Of a stretch of DNA of 64,000 nt, positions 23,472 to 34,737 are shown in pieces (the stretch's first letter is position 1; every line of letters starts with the position of its first letter). The notes under the pieces were generated by a model that was given only the letters and a program-made list of their open reading frames with translations, had not been told where the DNA came from and did not search any database. The stretch comes from Taudactylus pleione. Taxonomy: Eukaryota; Chordata; Amphibia; Anura; Myobatrachidae. A program made the translations under genes and the position numbers. The stretch spans positions 2,569,501 through 2,633,500 of the forward strand of contig JAUIMM010000636.1 in NCBI GenBank assembly GCA_031769625.1, read 5' to 3'.

Positions 23472-23770
23472 AATGGATTGTGGTGGGGAGAGCCTGTTTT
23501 TGGGAAGACCAATAAGGAGACTATTGCAATAGTCAATTTCATTTTACTGCTGGATATGTTTCAACCAGACAAATTGGATGTTGACACCTCTTCCTCATGA
23601 ACTACCTCTGCTTGCAAAGCTGATATAAATACATTTCAAAATGACATATATACCTTTTGGATGTAGTTACTCTTTTATAATACTCTCTATGTCATATTGA
23701 ATGATGTATGCAATGATAGTAGAGCCAGTAATAGTCCAAGAGCAGGCCTCCAGTGATGGCACATACTGTA

Positions 23771-24454
23771 CAACCATGGCCAAAAGTTTTGAGAATGACA
23801 CAAGTATTGGTTTTCACAAAGTTTGCTGCTTCAGTGTTTTTAGACCTTTTTGTCAGATGTGACTATGGTATACTGAAGTAAAATTACAAGCATTCATAAG
23901 TGTCAAAGGCTTTTATTTGAGCAAGAGCAACTTCTCCCAAGCATCCAAGAACAGTTTGGTGATGAACAACGACTTTTCCAGCATGATGGAGCACCTTGCC
24001 ATAAGGCAAAAGTGATAACTAAGTGGCTCGGAGAACAAAACATCGAAATGTTGGGTCCATGGCCAGGAAACTCCCCAGACCTTAATATCATTGAGAACTT
24101 GTCAATCCTCAAGAGGCGGGTGGACAAACAAAAACCCACAAATTCTGACCTACTCCAAGCAGTGAGTAGGCAAGAATGGGCTGCCATCAGCCAGTATGTG
24201 GCACAGAAGTTGATTGACAGTATGCCAAGGCAAATTGCAAAGGTCTTGAAAAAGAAGAATCAATACTGCAAATATTGACTTTTTGCATAAACTTAATGTA
24301 ATTGTCAATAAAAGCCTTTGACACTTATGAAATGCTTGTAATTTTACTTCAGTATACCATAGTAACATCTGACAAAAAGGTCTAAAAACACTGAAGCAGC
24401 AAACTTTGTGAAAACTAATACTTGTGTCATTCTCAAAACTTTTGGCCATGGCTG
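23771..24454 (+). mobile_element. Tc1-type transposon, internally deleted, ~150-bp TIRs
   Basis: Inverted repeats of about 150 bp begin CAACCATGGCCAAAAG at the left and end CTTTTGGCCATGGCTG at the right. TA lies on both sides (23769-23770, 24455-24456), the Tc1/mariner duplication. They run inward to AAGTGTCAAAGGCTTTTATT / AATAAAAGCCTTTGACACTT and remain highly similar to each other, suggesting a fairly young copy compared with its neighbours. Confidence 0.85.
23922..24278 (+). pseudogene. Tc1-type transposase, C-terminal catalytic half
   Basis: About 118 codons are open, ending in a stop at 24279. The second catalytic aspartate is in LFQHDGAPCH and the glutamate in NSPDLNIIEN. Thirty-five residues lie between them by my count, so the signature would be DD35E rather than the DD34E of classic Tc1. 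The helix-turn-helix DNA-binding domain and first aspartate are missing: the frame abuts the left inverted repeat directly. It therefore cannot cut DNA, though its ends could be moved by a related enzyme. Usual full length is about 340 residues. Confidence 0.8.
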
Positions 24455-24456
24455 TA

Positions 24457-26041
24457 CATATAGTGCACAACCATCTTCATGACCCATATTAGGTCCACAT
24501 GCAATAGGAAGGAGTTATCATTTGATGTTATTTATTTAGTTGCATAGCTTCCATGTATGATTTCTGGACTGCTACACTTATCTAAGGTCAATCCTTTTAC
24601 TTCTCTCTAAAACAAAGCTACAGTAAGCATATACACCGTACCTTGTGTTTATTGCATTTACTTATAACAAACAAGAATGCATTTGAAAATAAAATACTCA
24701 TTTAATCTCCATAAAGCGTCACTCTTTTAGATACACTGCATTGAGTGCCACATTAAGTGGTTCAGTTGCATGATTATTTTCTGGTCTGAATACATTCCTG
24801 ACGATTTGTATTTTCTGGTCTAAATACATTCGTCATGATTTATATCAGTTTATAGATAAGTATATAAGCAAAGCATTGTGGGTGACAGCTTGAGCTAACG
24901 ATTTTCTGGTTGCTGCGGAAACCACTATCTGATTCTACATAAACAAAGTAGAATATACAAGTGCAGTCTAAAACTGAACATAATCTGTTTTGCACAAAAG
25001 TAGATTTAACCTGGCTCTTTTGCTTTATTTACCCCGCTATCCAATTAGAAGTTAGGACGCAGGGATTTCCTAGTGTGATAACTTCAATTAAAAAGCTGAA
25101 ATTCACATTGCTATTTAGATTAATAACATTAAAATGTTGTTGTTCTCATGTTCTTTTTCACTTCATCACTTTCTAGCCAACAATATTTTTTGTGTAAACA
25201 ACATGTGTCCAATGGTTTAAAAAGATGGTTACAGCATATAATTCACCCTTTTTTTTAAAATCCTGCTGAATATATGAAATATTTGCCTGAAATTGTGTAA
25301 AACATCAGAAATCCTAGGATGACCTTTCATTATACCATGCTAGGGTTAATTAATGAAAGTGCAAAATTGTAGGCCGTAGTGAAAATTAAATTATATGATG
25401 TATTATGTCTATTTCTTCAAAGAATGAAAGGAATGAAATTCTAATGTGCATTCTGCTACACAAAAAAAAAAACAACAGAAAACAAGATTTTGCATTTGGG
25501 GAGAGGTATTTTGGTGAGATTCAAGTGGAGGAGAAGTTGGGTGGTTGCCGTACCCTGATTTTGAAACAAGCCTAAAAATGTTCCAACCAATGAAATGAAG
25601 CAAATTACATAATAGTCATATACAGTATTTATAAAAGACAGTCATGATATCCCCTTACTCTCATGGTTAATGTAAGATTAACTTGAAATGATTACAGGTG
25701 GTGGTCCTTAAGGTATAGCAGCCAGGACTTGAAATTAAATTTTTATAATTCTCGCATGGAGATTTCTAGTGATACCTGTAATCCCACAAAAGTAGAAGTA
25801 GAATCATTTTCAGGGACAGTTGTAGAAAAGCAGAATATCTGCATTCACCTATGTAAGGCTAATAATAGATGTATTGCTTAATTTTACTATTATCATCATT
25901 TTAGAAAATGAATCATGTAATTGATGCTAGTGGTAATAAGGAAACCTTAAATGTTCATTTGCAACATAAAACTTCCTATGACATCAAATTATATTTTGGA
26001 AAAAAAAACATTAAATCAGGTGCATAGGAATAATTTGAGAT
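24457..26041. other. Non-coding, nothing recognised
   Basis: AT-rich sequence with no gene and no clear repeat ends. TTTTCTGGTCTGAATACATTC near 24778 and 24812 is a short local duplication. Confidence 0.5.
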
Positions 26042-26261
26042 TAAAGGGGGAATTCAACTAGCTCCTATAATCTACTGGGTGTGAAAAAAGGTGGTAGCCA
26101 CTGAGTTTAACGCTTGGGGCTATTTAGTTAGAAAAGATTAAGAAAAAACACACCTGGCGCCAATTAATATCTCAGTTTGTAAAAAGGCCAATACCTGCTG
26201 CTTTTCAATGGTGGGATTTACTCAAACCCTGAACAATGCATACAGGATCGGAAAAAAAAAA

Positions 26262-26330
26262 AAAAGCACTGGAAGGTCTCCAATTTCAATTAATAGTCAT
26301 ACAGAAATGTATTAATCAATTCTAAAAAGA

Positions 26331-26364
<34 letters not shown>

Positions 26365-27429
26365 AGTTTTTTTTTCCTCCCATGTAAAATAGCAATATAA
26401 CACAGGCCAGTAAATTACTATCTGAGATTTAAAATCTAATCTTCACAGCCATCACGGATATAAAAATGTTGAGCAACCAACATAATACATATACTGTATG
26501 TGCATATAACTCCTTATGTATACAATAATAATATCAGTCCTCAAAACAATAAAACATCAACATCATTCCTTATATATAATTATTCAGCACTATTTCAGAG
26601 CTTAAAAATTTCCAGTTTTAGCTTCCTATAATTATTAAAGGTTTTCTGTTAGTCCCATTCAGTATAAGCATAAAGAATCACAAAGTTAGTGGTTAGTATA
26701 AGCATCAGTCTCGTTAATGCCTATTAGTGCAAGCATCAGACAGTCAAAGGTTCATCTGTCTTCTCAATATCACCATATATAGATCACAGAACAAATGGAT
26801 AGTTTCTTGGAAAGCCTTATTTTGCAATCAAAGAGGAGGAAATTTATGAAGCAAGTTATTTGTTAGCAAGATATTTTGAAACATTCATATATGAAACAAT
26901 GTTGCTATTTAATTGCAAGTTCCGTATTCCTTTATAATGGGATTCAAAAGGAAGCAGCACAGAAAAAATATAGTATATACAGTATATCTTTGTCTAGAGA
27001 TAATCCGTCATGGCCAAGATCAGTCCAGAGAGCCCTAAGAATGGGTGTAAGGTTGTGGTAAAGTTATATGTTTTTTTCAGAAAAATTCTCATCATGACCA
27101 TGTTGCTGAATAATTATATATAAGAAAGGATGTTTATGTTTTATTGTTTTTGAGGATTGAGTGAATAAGTAAAGCATTGTTATTGTATACTTAAGGAGAT
27201 ATATCCACATACAGTATATGTATTATGTTGTTTGCTGAACATTTTGATATCAGTGATGGCTGTGAGGATTAGATTTTAAATCTCAAATAGTAATTTACCG
27301 GCTGGTGTTATACTGCTATTTGACATGGGAGGAATAAAACTTTTAGAATAATAATGATCTTTTTAGAATTGATTAATAAATATCTGTATGACTATTAATT
27401 GAAATTGGAGACCTTCCAGCGCTTTTCTT
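26262..27429. repeat. Long inverted repeat (foldback), arms ~335 bp, spacer ~490 bp
   Basis: The left arm, from CACTGGAAGGTCTCCAATTT (26268) to about 26600, is matched inverted by the right arm, about 27093 to AAATTGGAGACCTTCCAGCG (27425). Landmarks pair throughout: AGATTTAAAATCTAATC with GATTAGATTTTAAATCT, and CATACTGTATGT-like centres. Small indels and an (ATT)n tract in the left arm distinguish the arms. The spacer (26600-27090) has no recognised protein; a 61-codon frame at 26876 is unconvincing. It may be a foldback transposon or an inverted duplication. Confidence 0.8.
26333..26363. repeat. (ATT)n microsatellite
   Basis: About ten ATT units within the left arm of the foldback; the right arm has only AATAATAATGATC at the matching place. 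Confidence 0.9.
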
Positions 27430-27456
27430 GTTTATTGGTTTTCTATTCAACTAGAG

Positions 27457-27621
27457 CAGGGGTTTCCAACCACAGTCCTCAAGGCACGCTAACAGTCCAG
27501 GTTTTAGGGATAACCATACTTGAGCACAGGTGACTTAATTAGTTCCTCAGTTATTTTGATTAAACCATCTGTGCACAATCATGGATAACACTAAAACCAG
27601 GACTGTTAGTGTGCCTTGAGA
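27457..27621. mobile_element. hAT MITE, CAGGGGTTTCC family, copy 1 (right end lost)
   Basis: Starts CAGGGGTTTCCAACCACAG and contains CTCAAGGCACGCTAACAGTC, whose inverse GACTGTTAGTGTGCCTTGAG lies at 27601-27620. The terminal ~15 bp of the right end is missing. Same family as 34180-34364. Confidence 0.7.
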
Positions 27622-27874
27622 ACAGTTTTCTTGTTAACTGTTAACGGGTGTTAACACACAGGATCCGGGATGAGTAATTAAACCTACTGTATGTTTTAAC
27701 ATGGTCGTGGTACACAAAAACATGCTATTTATCTAGGATTTCTTGTCGGGCATGCCAAAGCTCGAAAAAAAAAACCTGTTAACTGCAGCCTACGGCTGCA
27801 TTTTGGGCTAATTGAATAATCCCTGGGGATCAATTAGCGCACAGTAAATTAGAGTTGCTAATTGAGTTCTCCCC

Positions 27875-28246
27875 TAAATGAGCTTTAACATTAACTGTAG
27901 GGCTTGATTCAGAGATGAACACTATGTTTTATGCAGTTGCGGCAGCTATAATATGCAAATGCACATTTCACTCCTCTTCTAGCATGTGCCGGACTGTTCA
28001 TGCCCTGGGATGCCTACTTTTGATGACCGTGGATAATGCATCCTCACCAGTGATTCTGAACACACAACCATTGGAACTTCATCGCATCCACCAATGAACC
28101 TTGCACCAGCCATGCAGCCATGGTGACTGACATACCCTTGACTCTCCCATAACATGCCCATGAGTGCCCATGGTCTTGTGCCATCAGTTCTAATGCCTAT
28201 GATTCCATACACAACAGCATGTCTCTATGTACACTCAGGAGAACAT

Positions 28247-28330
<84 letters not shown>

Positions 28331-29363
28331 GAGAATACATGCACTCTAGCAAATAATGCTTGCAGGAGTTCATCATCTAGAGTGAAAATTGCAATTGTGA
28401 GACAATAGGAGCTAGTATCTGGAATCAAGTGTGTTATTTAACAGATGTGTTCTCAAAGATTAAAGTTTTATAGGAAGTCTGATTAGGTGAGCAGGGAGTT
28501 CTATACATGGGGATCAGGATGGAAAGAGGCAGCTTGGCAAGAGGCTTCATGGTGGAAGTGAGGTAGTAATCAGAGAAGAGGTGAGGTACAGATCAAGGTG
28601 TGATGTAGAGTACTTTATCTCATGACAAGATAATAGATAAATGAGGGATGGTTTTGGTGCCGGCTTTGGTTGTGAGGGTATTAGTTCTAATTGGTTTCTA
28701 TAAACTATAGTGAGTCTGTCTAGAGACTGACAAAGGGTTCAGTGGATCTAGAGTGGCAGAGAGGAAAAGCACTATTGTCCTGTATTTATATTAGGTTGTA
28801 CTGGTGAAAGATGGCAAAGGGAAGGCCAGATAGAAGTAGGTTGCTGTCATCCAAAAGTCTGCAGTTATAAGAGGCATATTGTGACATTTTCTTTGAAGGA
28901 TGAGGTGACATGACAGTGCCAGGGACTGGATGTGAAAAATATAGTGGGAGACAGAGTTGTGGATAGCATCAAGGAAGTAGGCATGACGGACTAAGAAAAT
29001 GGCGATGTGGATCTGATAGGGAGATTAAGACTCTGGGCTGATTCTGATTTGAGAACAAAGCAAAAAAAGCAAGTAACTTTTTAAATGGAACAAACCATAT
29101 TGCAATGCATGGGGTGCAAATTCCATTTTCCTTTGTTTTTGCTGTCTGCTTTGCATGTAGCCCCAAGCTTTATGTTTACACTGCATTTTACAGTAGATTG
29201 GAGTTTGGACATGCATCTCAAATATTGAACTCTCTGCACATTTTACATCTGTTCCACCTGCAGTGCAACATGGTTTTGCCAAGGTACAGTTACTCGTTTT
29301 TTATTTTACTTTACTCCCATCTCAGAATCAGTCCCCGTGAGGTGGAGGAAGATTATGAGCCCA
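27875..29363. other. Non-coding; includes AT microsatellite
   Basis: GGGCTTGATTCAGAGATG at 27901 resembles the start of the hairpin-tiled family, but no matching end follows. The 28400-29040 stretch is purine-rich on the plus strand and unassigned. No gene is visible. Confidence 0.45.
28250..28327. repeat. (AT)n microsatellite with central ATACTGTAT
   Basis: Roughly 78 bases of alternating AT split by one ACTGTA interruption. It is strongly self-complementary. Confidence 0.95.
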
Positions 29364-29882
29364 GGGCCTGATTTACTATGGATCGCTATTCTGCTTATAT
29401 GCACGCAACACAGTTGCTAAAATCAGCGGTGATGTGTAAATGTTTGCATTCGCATTGCAATCGCAGCCTGACATAAGGACTTCCCCTTACTCACACCCAT
29501 ATAGTTGGCCAACAGAGAGAAACAAGATTTAACATCGAGTAACATCAGACGATTAATGAAGCCCAAACCTTACTCAGGAATTGCTTACTTCAGCGCACGC
29601 TATGAGGCCTCAGGCAGCCTCTTGTATCGCAGTGACTAATTTATGCATGCCCATGCAATGGCGTTGAAATGCTCTGGCATGCCTGCATTTGGCTGTCAAC
29701 CCCCCTGTCACCACCCACAAAGGGCAATTTTTTGTCAATCACTCTGCCATGGGTCCGCATTTCCTCTGCGTTCACTTTTCCGATCACAGTGACTAGTTTG
29801 CATTTGCGCACTGCATGCGCAGTATGCAACAATTGACCAATTACGTGCGTATAAGCAACTGCGTTCCTTGCTGAATAAGGCC
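29364..29882. mobile_element. Decayed TIR element, GGGCCTGATTTACTATGG end
   Basis: Left GGGCCTGATTTACTATGG continues to CTGCTTATATGCACGC. Right GCGTATAAGCAACTGCGTTC continues to TTGCTGAATAAGGCC. Over about 40 bp they align as inverted repeats with several mismatches. No clean target duplication and no protein were found. Related in end sequence to the GGGCCTGATTCAGA MITEs. Confidence 0.5.
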
Positions 29883-30600
29883 TTCAGTTTGGACATGTGA
29901 ATTTTATATAGCATGGTTACATCCAAGTGGGGATGGCAGTGGGTCAGTTGGACACACAGTAAAATAGATTAGGAGCACTCTGAGAGCACAGGTAGATTAG
30001 GGTGTTGTCTGCATAGAGGTGGTAGCATAGGTTGGAAGAGAGTATTAGTTCACCAAGGGAAAATCTATAAAGAAGGAAAAGAGGATCATTAATATAGAGT
30101 GATGCTAATATCAAGGACTTGAACACTTGAACACTTGAACATAAGCTTTGTAAAGCAGCTTGCCTTTGGAATTACTAATTGCTTATATGAATTTATATTA
30201 TAATAGGTGATGTACCTGGTTTCACCCAAGTAGACCTTAGATATTTTAATTTTCTTTATACTACCTTAACTTGACTTATATGCTTAGTTTATTTTATGAC
30301 TCTGGTGTAAAGGAGTGTGCTAATATCAAGATTAAATAGATTAACTTTTTTTTGCAATCAATTTTTATTGGCATTATCAGCAAAACAACAGAAACACATT
30401 TGTATAAAAGGCGTGTTATCCAGGATGCCTCCCTCCTCAGTGTCATTGAACCTCTCCCTCTTTCTTCTCCTACATCTCCTCGCCGTTTCCTCACTGATTC
30501 CTCCTCTCCTCCAGTTGTCCTGTTCTCACCTTCTGCCTCCTCCCTCAGACATTCATTCTCATCCAAAGTAAGTGAAGTAAACCTAGTGTTAAGTACTTAG
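29883..30600. other. Non-coding, nothing recognised
   Basis: No gene is visible. The pyrimidine-rich tract at 30420-30560 gives overlapping biased frames on both strands that I do not accept as coding. ACTTGAACACTTGAACACTTGAAC near 30120 is a triple 9-bp repeat. Confidence 0.45.
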
Positions 30601-30756
30601 CAGTGGCGACTTCAGAGGGGGGCTGCAGCACAGTTCAATATTCAAATAGGGGAGCCACACCAACTGCCACCTAAATGCTGCCAAACATCACTGGCAGTTT
30701 GTATGGCTCCCTACTGGAATATTCACTGTTCTGCAGCCCCACCTCTGAAGCCACAA
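30601..30756. mobile_element. Palindromic MITE, CAGTGGCGACTTCAGAGG ends
   Basis: Left CAGTGGCGACTTCAGAGG-GGGCTGCAG is the inverse of right CTGCAGCCCCACCTCTGAAG-CCAC. Internal ACTGCCA / TGGCAGT also pair, so nearly the whole 155 bp can fold. The CAGTGGCG end resembles the hAT elements at 36926 and 37496. No target duplication was recognised. Confidence 0.65.
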
Positions 30757-30867
30757 CTCAATCCAGACAATGAGCTAACAGTCCCACAGCACTTGGGACA
30801 TGTCACTTTGTCACCCTATCACCTCGGTCAAGAAGAAACGGTTTACCACTTATCAGCCACTTAAGGA

Positions 30868-31165
30868 GTCAAATTTTTAAAAATCCCTGCTTAGTAGGTG
30901 CTTACGTCATGGAAGGAATATACTCACTGAATTTCACGTTTGTAGGTCCAGCGGTTCGGTCAGGACATTGATAAGTCAGTCAGTCAGGACATTGTACAGA
31001 GCGAGGAAACATTTTAGCCCTTTTCACCCCCTTAGGAGTCAAATTTAAAAAATCCCTGCCTACATCATGGATTGCATATATTTCCTGAATTACATGTTTC
31101 TAGGGATATGGGGTTTGAGCTGGACATTGATGAGTCAGTCGGTCAATCAGGTCATTCGCAGTGAC
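30868..31165. repeat. Two tandem ~165-bp units
   Basis: AGGAGTCAAATTTTTAAAAA with TCCCTGC, ACGTCATGG-ATATA, a CGTTTGTAGG phrase and GACATTGATAAGTCAGTCAG is followed at 31032 by the same order of phrases (AGGAGTCAAATTTAAAAAAT ... GACATTGATGAGTCAGTCGG). The origin is unknown. Confidence 0.65.
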
Positions 31166-31306
31166 CTGCGAAGTACTATTGTCCCCAGGAAGACGGCACA
31201 GGCACCAGTCTCCCGGAGACCTGCGCATGCGCAGTAAATTCTGACACTAAGCCAGAATCTATGCTGCACTACGGGACTGCTTGAGAGAGGAGGGGGCCCG
31301 CACTGA

Positions 31307-31801
31307 GGGCCTGATTCAGAGGCGCTCGCAAAAAGCGAGCGCTCGCTCTGAATCAGGGCCGCCGCTTTTTTTTAAACGGTCTCCTGGCCACTCGCTAAGC
31401 TGTGGGTAACCACCCACAGCTTTTGCGAGCGGCCAGGTGATGGTCACGATGGTTGCGACCACCGGGCTTGCGACGAGACCCTTGTGGTAGGGTCTCGTTT
31501 CTGCAAGCCCCAGTGAGCTTCCTGCTCTAATAGAGCCGGAAGCTCACTACTGATATCACTGATGATGTCAGTAGGGCCGCCCTTCGGGAACACCTCTGTT
31601 TGGCCAGCCACTCCCCTCCCTGCCTACAAAATGGGGCGAGCTGTCGATCAACATCGACAGCCGCCCCGTTTTGTTGTGAGCCCCGGAGCGTGTGATTTCT
31701 CGCTCACTCCGGGGCTCGTGCATGCGCAGTGGGCACGCGGTACATGCACACTGCCTGGCCATCGACCCACTTGCGAACGCGAGCGGGTCTGAATCAGGCC
31801 C
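31307..31801 (+). mobile_element. Hairpin-tiled MITE, copy 2
   Basis: Ends GGGCCTGATTCAGAGGCGC and GGTCTGAATCAGGCCC. Flanks TGA and AGA differ by one base, so the target duplication is probably decayed. Same chain of hairpins as copies 1, 3 and 4; the stem at 31678-31717 is GAGCCCCGGAG/CTCCGGGGCTC, different in sequence from the other copies but still perfectly paired. Confidence 0.8.
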
Positions 31802-32879
31802 AGAGTCTGCACGCGTGCCCTCTACACTACTAAAACACCCCTGTATACTTCTACTTACTGTATTTTATTTACTCTATTTTACCCTTTATGATTTTACCAT
31901 TTACATTCATAGGAACTTCAACTATGTTGGACCACCAAGGAGAATCTGACCATGTCACAATTGCTGCATTAATGAAATGCATATTTACTCAACTGCAGAT
32001 GCGCCCATTACATTGTGGCTGATCGTGCCACAAATGTGCGCACACAGCGCACCATGTGATCCCCTTACCTGCATATTGCTACGGTATGCTATGGCGCATA
32101 CTGCGATCGGACCATGCATTCCTACAGAGGCACGGTTGCGTACCCAGTGCGTGTATCCACTCGCAAGCACGTGTCTCGCTCTATGCGTGGCATGATTTGC
32201 TGCACCAGCGACAAGGGCATAGCTGGGCATATCTGTATTTGTTAAATAGTTGCATCTTTCTGAAAAATAGGTACACACTATGTCAATTTACAGCACATAA
32301 CATAAAATGGGTAAAATCTCTCTGCACGTGATCACAGACAAAACACATATGTGTGAGTCTGACACTTGAATCTAACCTCTGCTTGTGCCTGGAGACAGGA
32401 GAGGGAAGAGGATTAGCAGTACAGTAAAGGTGAGTTTGTATAAATGCAAACAGATGCAGACCAGTGCCGAAACACAAGTGCACTCATTCTAGCCTCATTA
32501 TTTTCGGATGTTGGAAGGCATGTCCAAATACATGATAATTATGGTCACCAGCACAAGCAAAATGCTTATGTTTGTGTTTGCACTGCATGCACACATAGTC
32601 GCTCTGTTCACTGCTCGTACAATTGTTATGTAAGATGGACAGATGCATCTGATACTGTATATTAGAGAAGGTTTTTTTGTAGTTCTATTGAAGTCTAATA
32701 GAGAATGTTCACTATCAGGCAAAGTGGGTGTGTGATATATCTGGCACACATGCTATTGGTACAGTACCCAGTTTGTGAAATTTGACACTTTTCATAGTCT
32801 CACAATTCTAGCTTATTTTGAGGATACATTTTACACCTGCAATTTACAACGCATCTGAGTTCACCAACACGACATCAGT
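31802..32879. other. Non-coding, nothing recognised
   Basis: Contains many TGCGCA-type short palindromes between 32000 and 32230 (GATGCGCCC, TGCGCACAC, GCGCATACTGCG), hinting at a decayed hairpin-rich element, but no ends were found. No gene is visible. Confidence 0.4.
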
Positions 32880-33700
32880 GGCTATATGTGTGTCCTTTAT
32901 TGAGTTATTTATATAACTTACACATATTACGCATCACTTTGCAAAGAGTATTTAGTCATACACATCAGTCCCGTCCCTGGTGGAGCTTACAATCTATATT
33001 CCCTATCACAATATACACACTTACACAATAGGGTATATTTTTGTCTCAGAAACCAATTAACCTGCCAGAATGTTTTTTGATTTTGGGAGGAAACCCAAGC
33101 AAGCACCAGAAGAGCTTCCAAACCCAGGGCCTCAGGGCCTAATTCAGACCCGCGAGCGCTCGCGGGTCGATGGTGCCCTAATGAGCATGCGCACGATGGA
33201 GGGAGCTCTGTCATGCGCATGCGCGAGACCCGCATAGCGACAGCCAAGCTGTCGCTATGGGTCTCGCACCAAAGGGGGCGTGCTGTCGATGGTGAGTGAC
33301 CGCACGCCCCCTTTGGTGGGCATGCTGGGGGCGTTGCTGCCCAGACGGAGGTGTTCCCATGGGAACGCCTACCATCTGGGGCCTGCCCCACTGACATCAC
33401 TAGTGATGTCAGTGGGATTGCTTTTGGCTCTGATAGAGCCAAAAGCACTCCTCGGCTTGCGGCAGCGAGACCCTAACGCAGGGTCTCGTCGCAAGCCCGA
33501 TGGTCGCGATAGTCTTGACCATCGCGACCATCTTTTTGGCCGCTCGCATAAGCTGTGGGTGGACACCCACAGCTATGCGAGCGGCCAGGAGGCCGCTCCA
33601 TTTTTAGGTAGGAGGGCCCTGAGTCAGAGCGAGGCCCTCAGTGCTGGAGACAGCAATGTGATCACTGTACCAACATGCCCCATCGTGCTTTACAAATTGT
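32880..33700 (-). mobile_element. tRNA-headed SINE with L2/CR1-like tail, broken by a MITE
   Basis: The minus strand reads from a tRNA-like head (33700-33638, GGTACAGTGATCACATTGCT with CTCCAGCACTGA, continuing across the MITE to GGCCCTGGGTTTGG, a box-B-like segment). It then runs through TTTCCTCCCAAAATC and AATTGGTTTCTGA to a tail with GTAAGCTCCACCAGGG and TATATAAATAACTC. The order matches a widespread vertebrate SINE/LINE-tail type. The MITE (33135-33637) sits between head and body with TCA on both sides. Confidence 0.6.
33135..33637 (-). mobile_element. Hairpin-tiled MITE, copy 3 (minus strand, TSD TCA)
   Basis: TCA at 33132-33134 and 33638-33640. In this window orientation it starts GGGCCTAATTCAGACC and ends CAGAGCGAGGCCC. 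The long end hairpin of copy 1 is shortened here. The central palindrome ACTGACATCACTAGTGATGT is intact at about 33391. Frames of 149-153 codons across it are spurious. Confidence 0.85.
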
Positions 33701-34171
33701 CACAGAGGAACTGCACTGGGAAAAAATAGTACTTTGTAGATTAACAGTTGCTTATTAGCGTTCTCCATCACTGACAACATACCCAGTAAAAACTCTAACC
33801 ATGTAAATTCTGCATCACAGACAGAAAGCCACAAAGAATTACCAGTCTAGATTCAACAGCTACAAATAGTAGTTATTCCTCCCAATCATTCTGTCATAAA
33901 CAAATCTCTTACTGTCTTTTCCTTTTCTATTTTCCATCTTTCGCAGATCTTAATGACTATGCATCTTGAATGCCTTTGAAAATTGCTATCTGTGTTATAT
34001 ATTTTTTGCATTCTCTGGTGTTTCTGAGTTTGAAATTTGATTTGTTTTTTCACGTAACCTTTCTTTCAGTAGTCTGCATGGATATGTGTATATGCACTAT
34101 TCTCCACTTTAACTCTTTGGCTGAAATATTGTTGTGTTGTAACAGAACAGCACTTTGAGATAAAAATGTTA
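33701..34171. other. Non-coding, nothing recognised
   Basis: No gene or repeat boundary visible. Confidence 0.5.
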
Positions 34172-34179
34172 GTATAAAG

Positions 34180-34364
34180 CAGGGTTTCCCAAGCACGGCC
34201 CTCAAGGCACCCTAACAGTCCATGTTTTAAGGATATCCATGCATGTGTACAGATGGTATCATCAAACTGACTGAGGTACTAATTAAGTCACCTGTGTTTG
34301 AGCGTGGCTAGCCTTAAAACCTGGACTGTTAGGGTGCCTTGAGGACCGAGTCTGGGAACCCCTG
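34180..34364. mobile_element. hAT MITE, CAGGGGTTTCC family, copy 2
   Basis: Ends CAGGGTTTCCCAAGCACGG and TCTGGGAACCCCTG; flanks GTATAAAG and GAATAAAA agree at 6 of 8 bases, as for a decayed hAT duplication. CTCAAGGCACCCTAACAGTC and GACTGTTAGGGTGCCTTGAG pair. Better preserved than the copy at 27457. Confidence 0.8.
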
Positions 34365-34737
34365 GAATAAAACATAACATCTATTCAGTGATAAATGATA
34401 ATTAGAAAAGTTGAATTAACAATGATACTGTGTAGTATCAAAGTAAATGCTGTAGAACTTCCACAAATGATTCCCTTCACAGCCTCAGATGCTACTCTGG
34501 ATATAAATAAAGGCACGATTCACAAATGTTTGGTTGCCACTTCCGTTGTTATATACAGTGCATGATATAATTTTCTGTTCATTGCATAAGCAAAATATAA
34601 TACAGATACGTTTGTAAAACCAAAGCCACACCCATACTCCTGCTCGTGGATTGCCTCTTTTGCTGTTTTCTGTTCTCATAATGTCTAGAGTGTTCTAATA
34701 ACAGCAGGTTAGGTCCTGCATTGTCTTTACCTAACTA

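Larger units (their letters stand above)
22080..23560 (-). mobile_element. L2/CR1-type LINE, 3' part, split by a hAT element
   Basis: The minus strand runs from RT C-terminal coding sequence (23471 down to 23148) through 3' UTR to a typical tail at 22140-22080 (AAAGCGCAACGGAATTTGCTG, then ATATAAGAAACTG and TAATAAATAATA). It is interrupted by a TIR element at 22322-22947; TGGGC occurs at both junctions. The 5' part (endonuclease, RT fingers and palm) is absent, as is normal for 5'-truncated LINE copies. Confidence 0.7.
26046..27874. mobile_element. TIR element interrupted by a foldback and a hAT MITE
   Basis: Left GGGGGAATTCAACTAGC and right GCTAATTGAGTTCTCCCC are inverted; TAAA flanks both ends (26042-26045, 27875-27878). 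Its own sequence is about 26046-26260 plus 27430-27874; the rest is explained by the foldback 26262-27429 and the MITE 27457-27621. Ends are plausible but supported only by short matches. Confidence 0.45.

Noticed and set aside
33130..33700. A functional tRNA gene at the SINE head
   Set aside because: The tRNA-like segment is split by a MITE and mutated; it is part of a SINE.
32987..33729. 149- and 153-codon frames
   Set aside because: Same MITE as above, with no domain character and frames on both strands.
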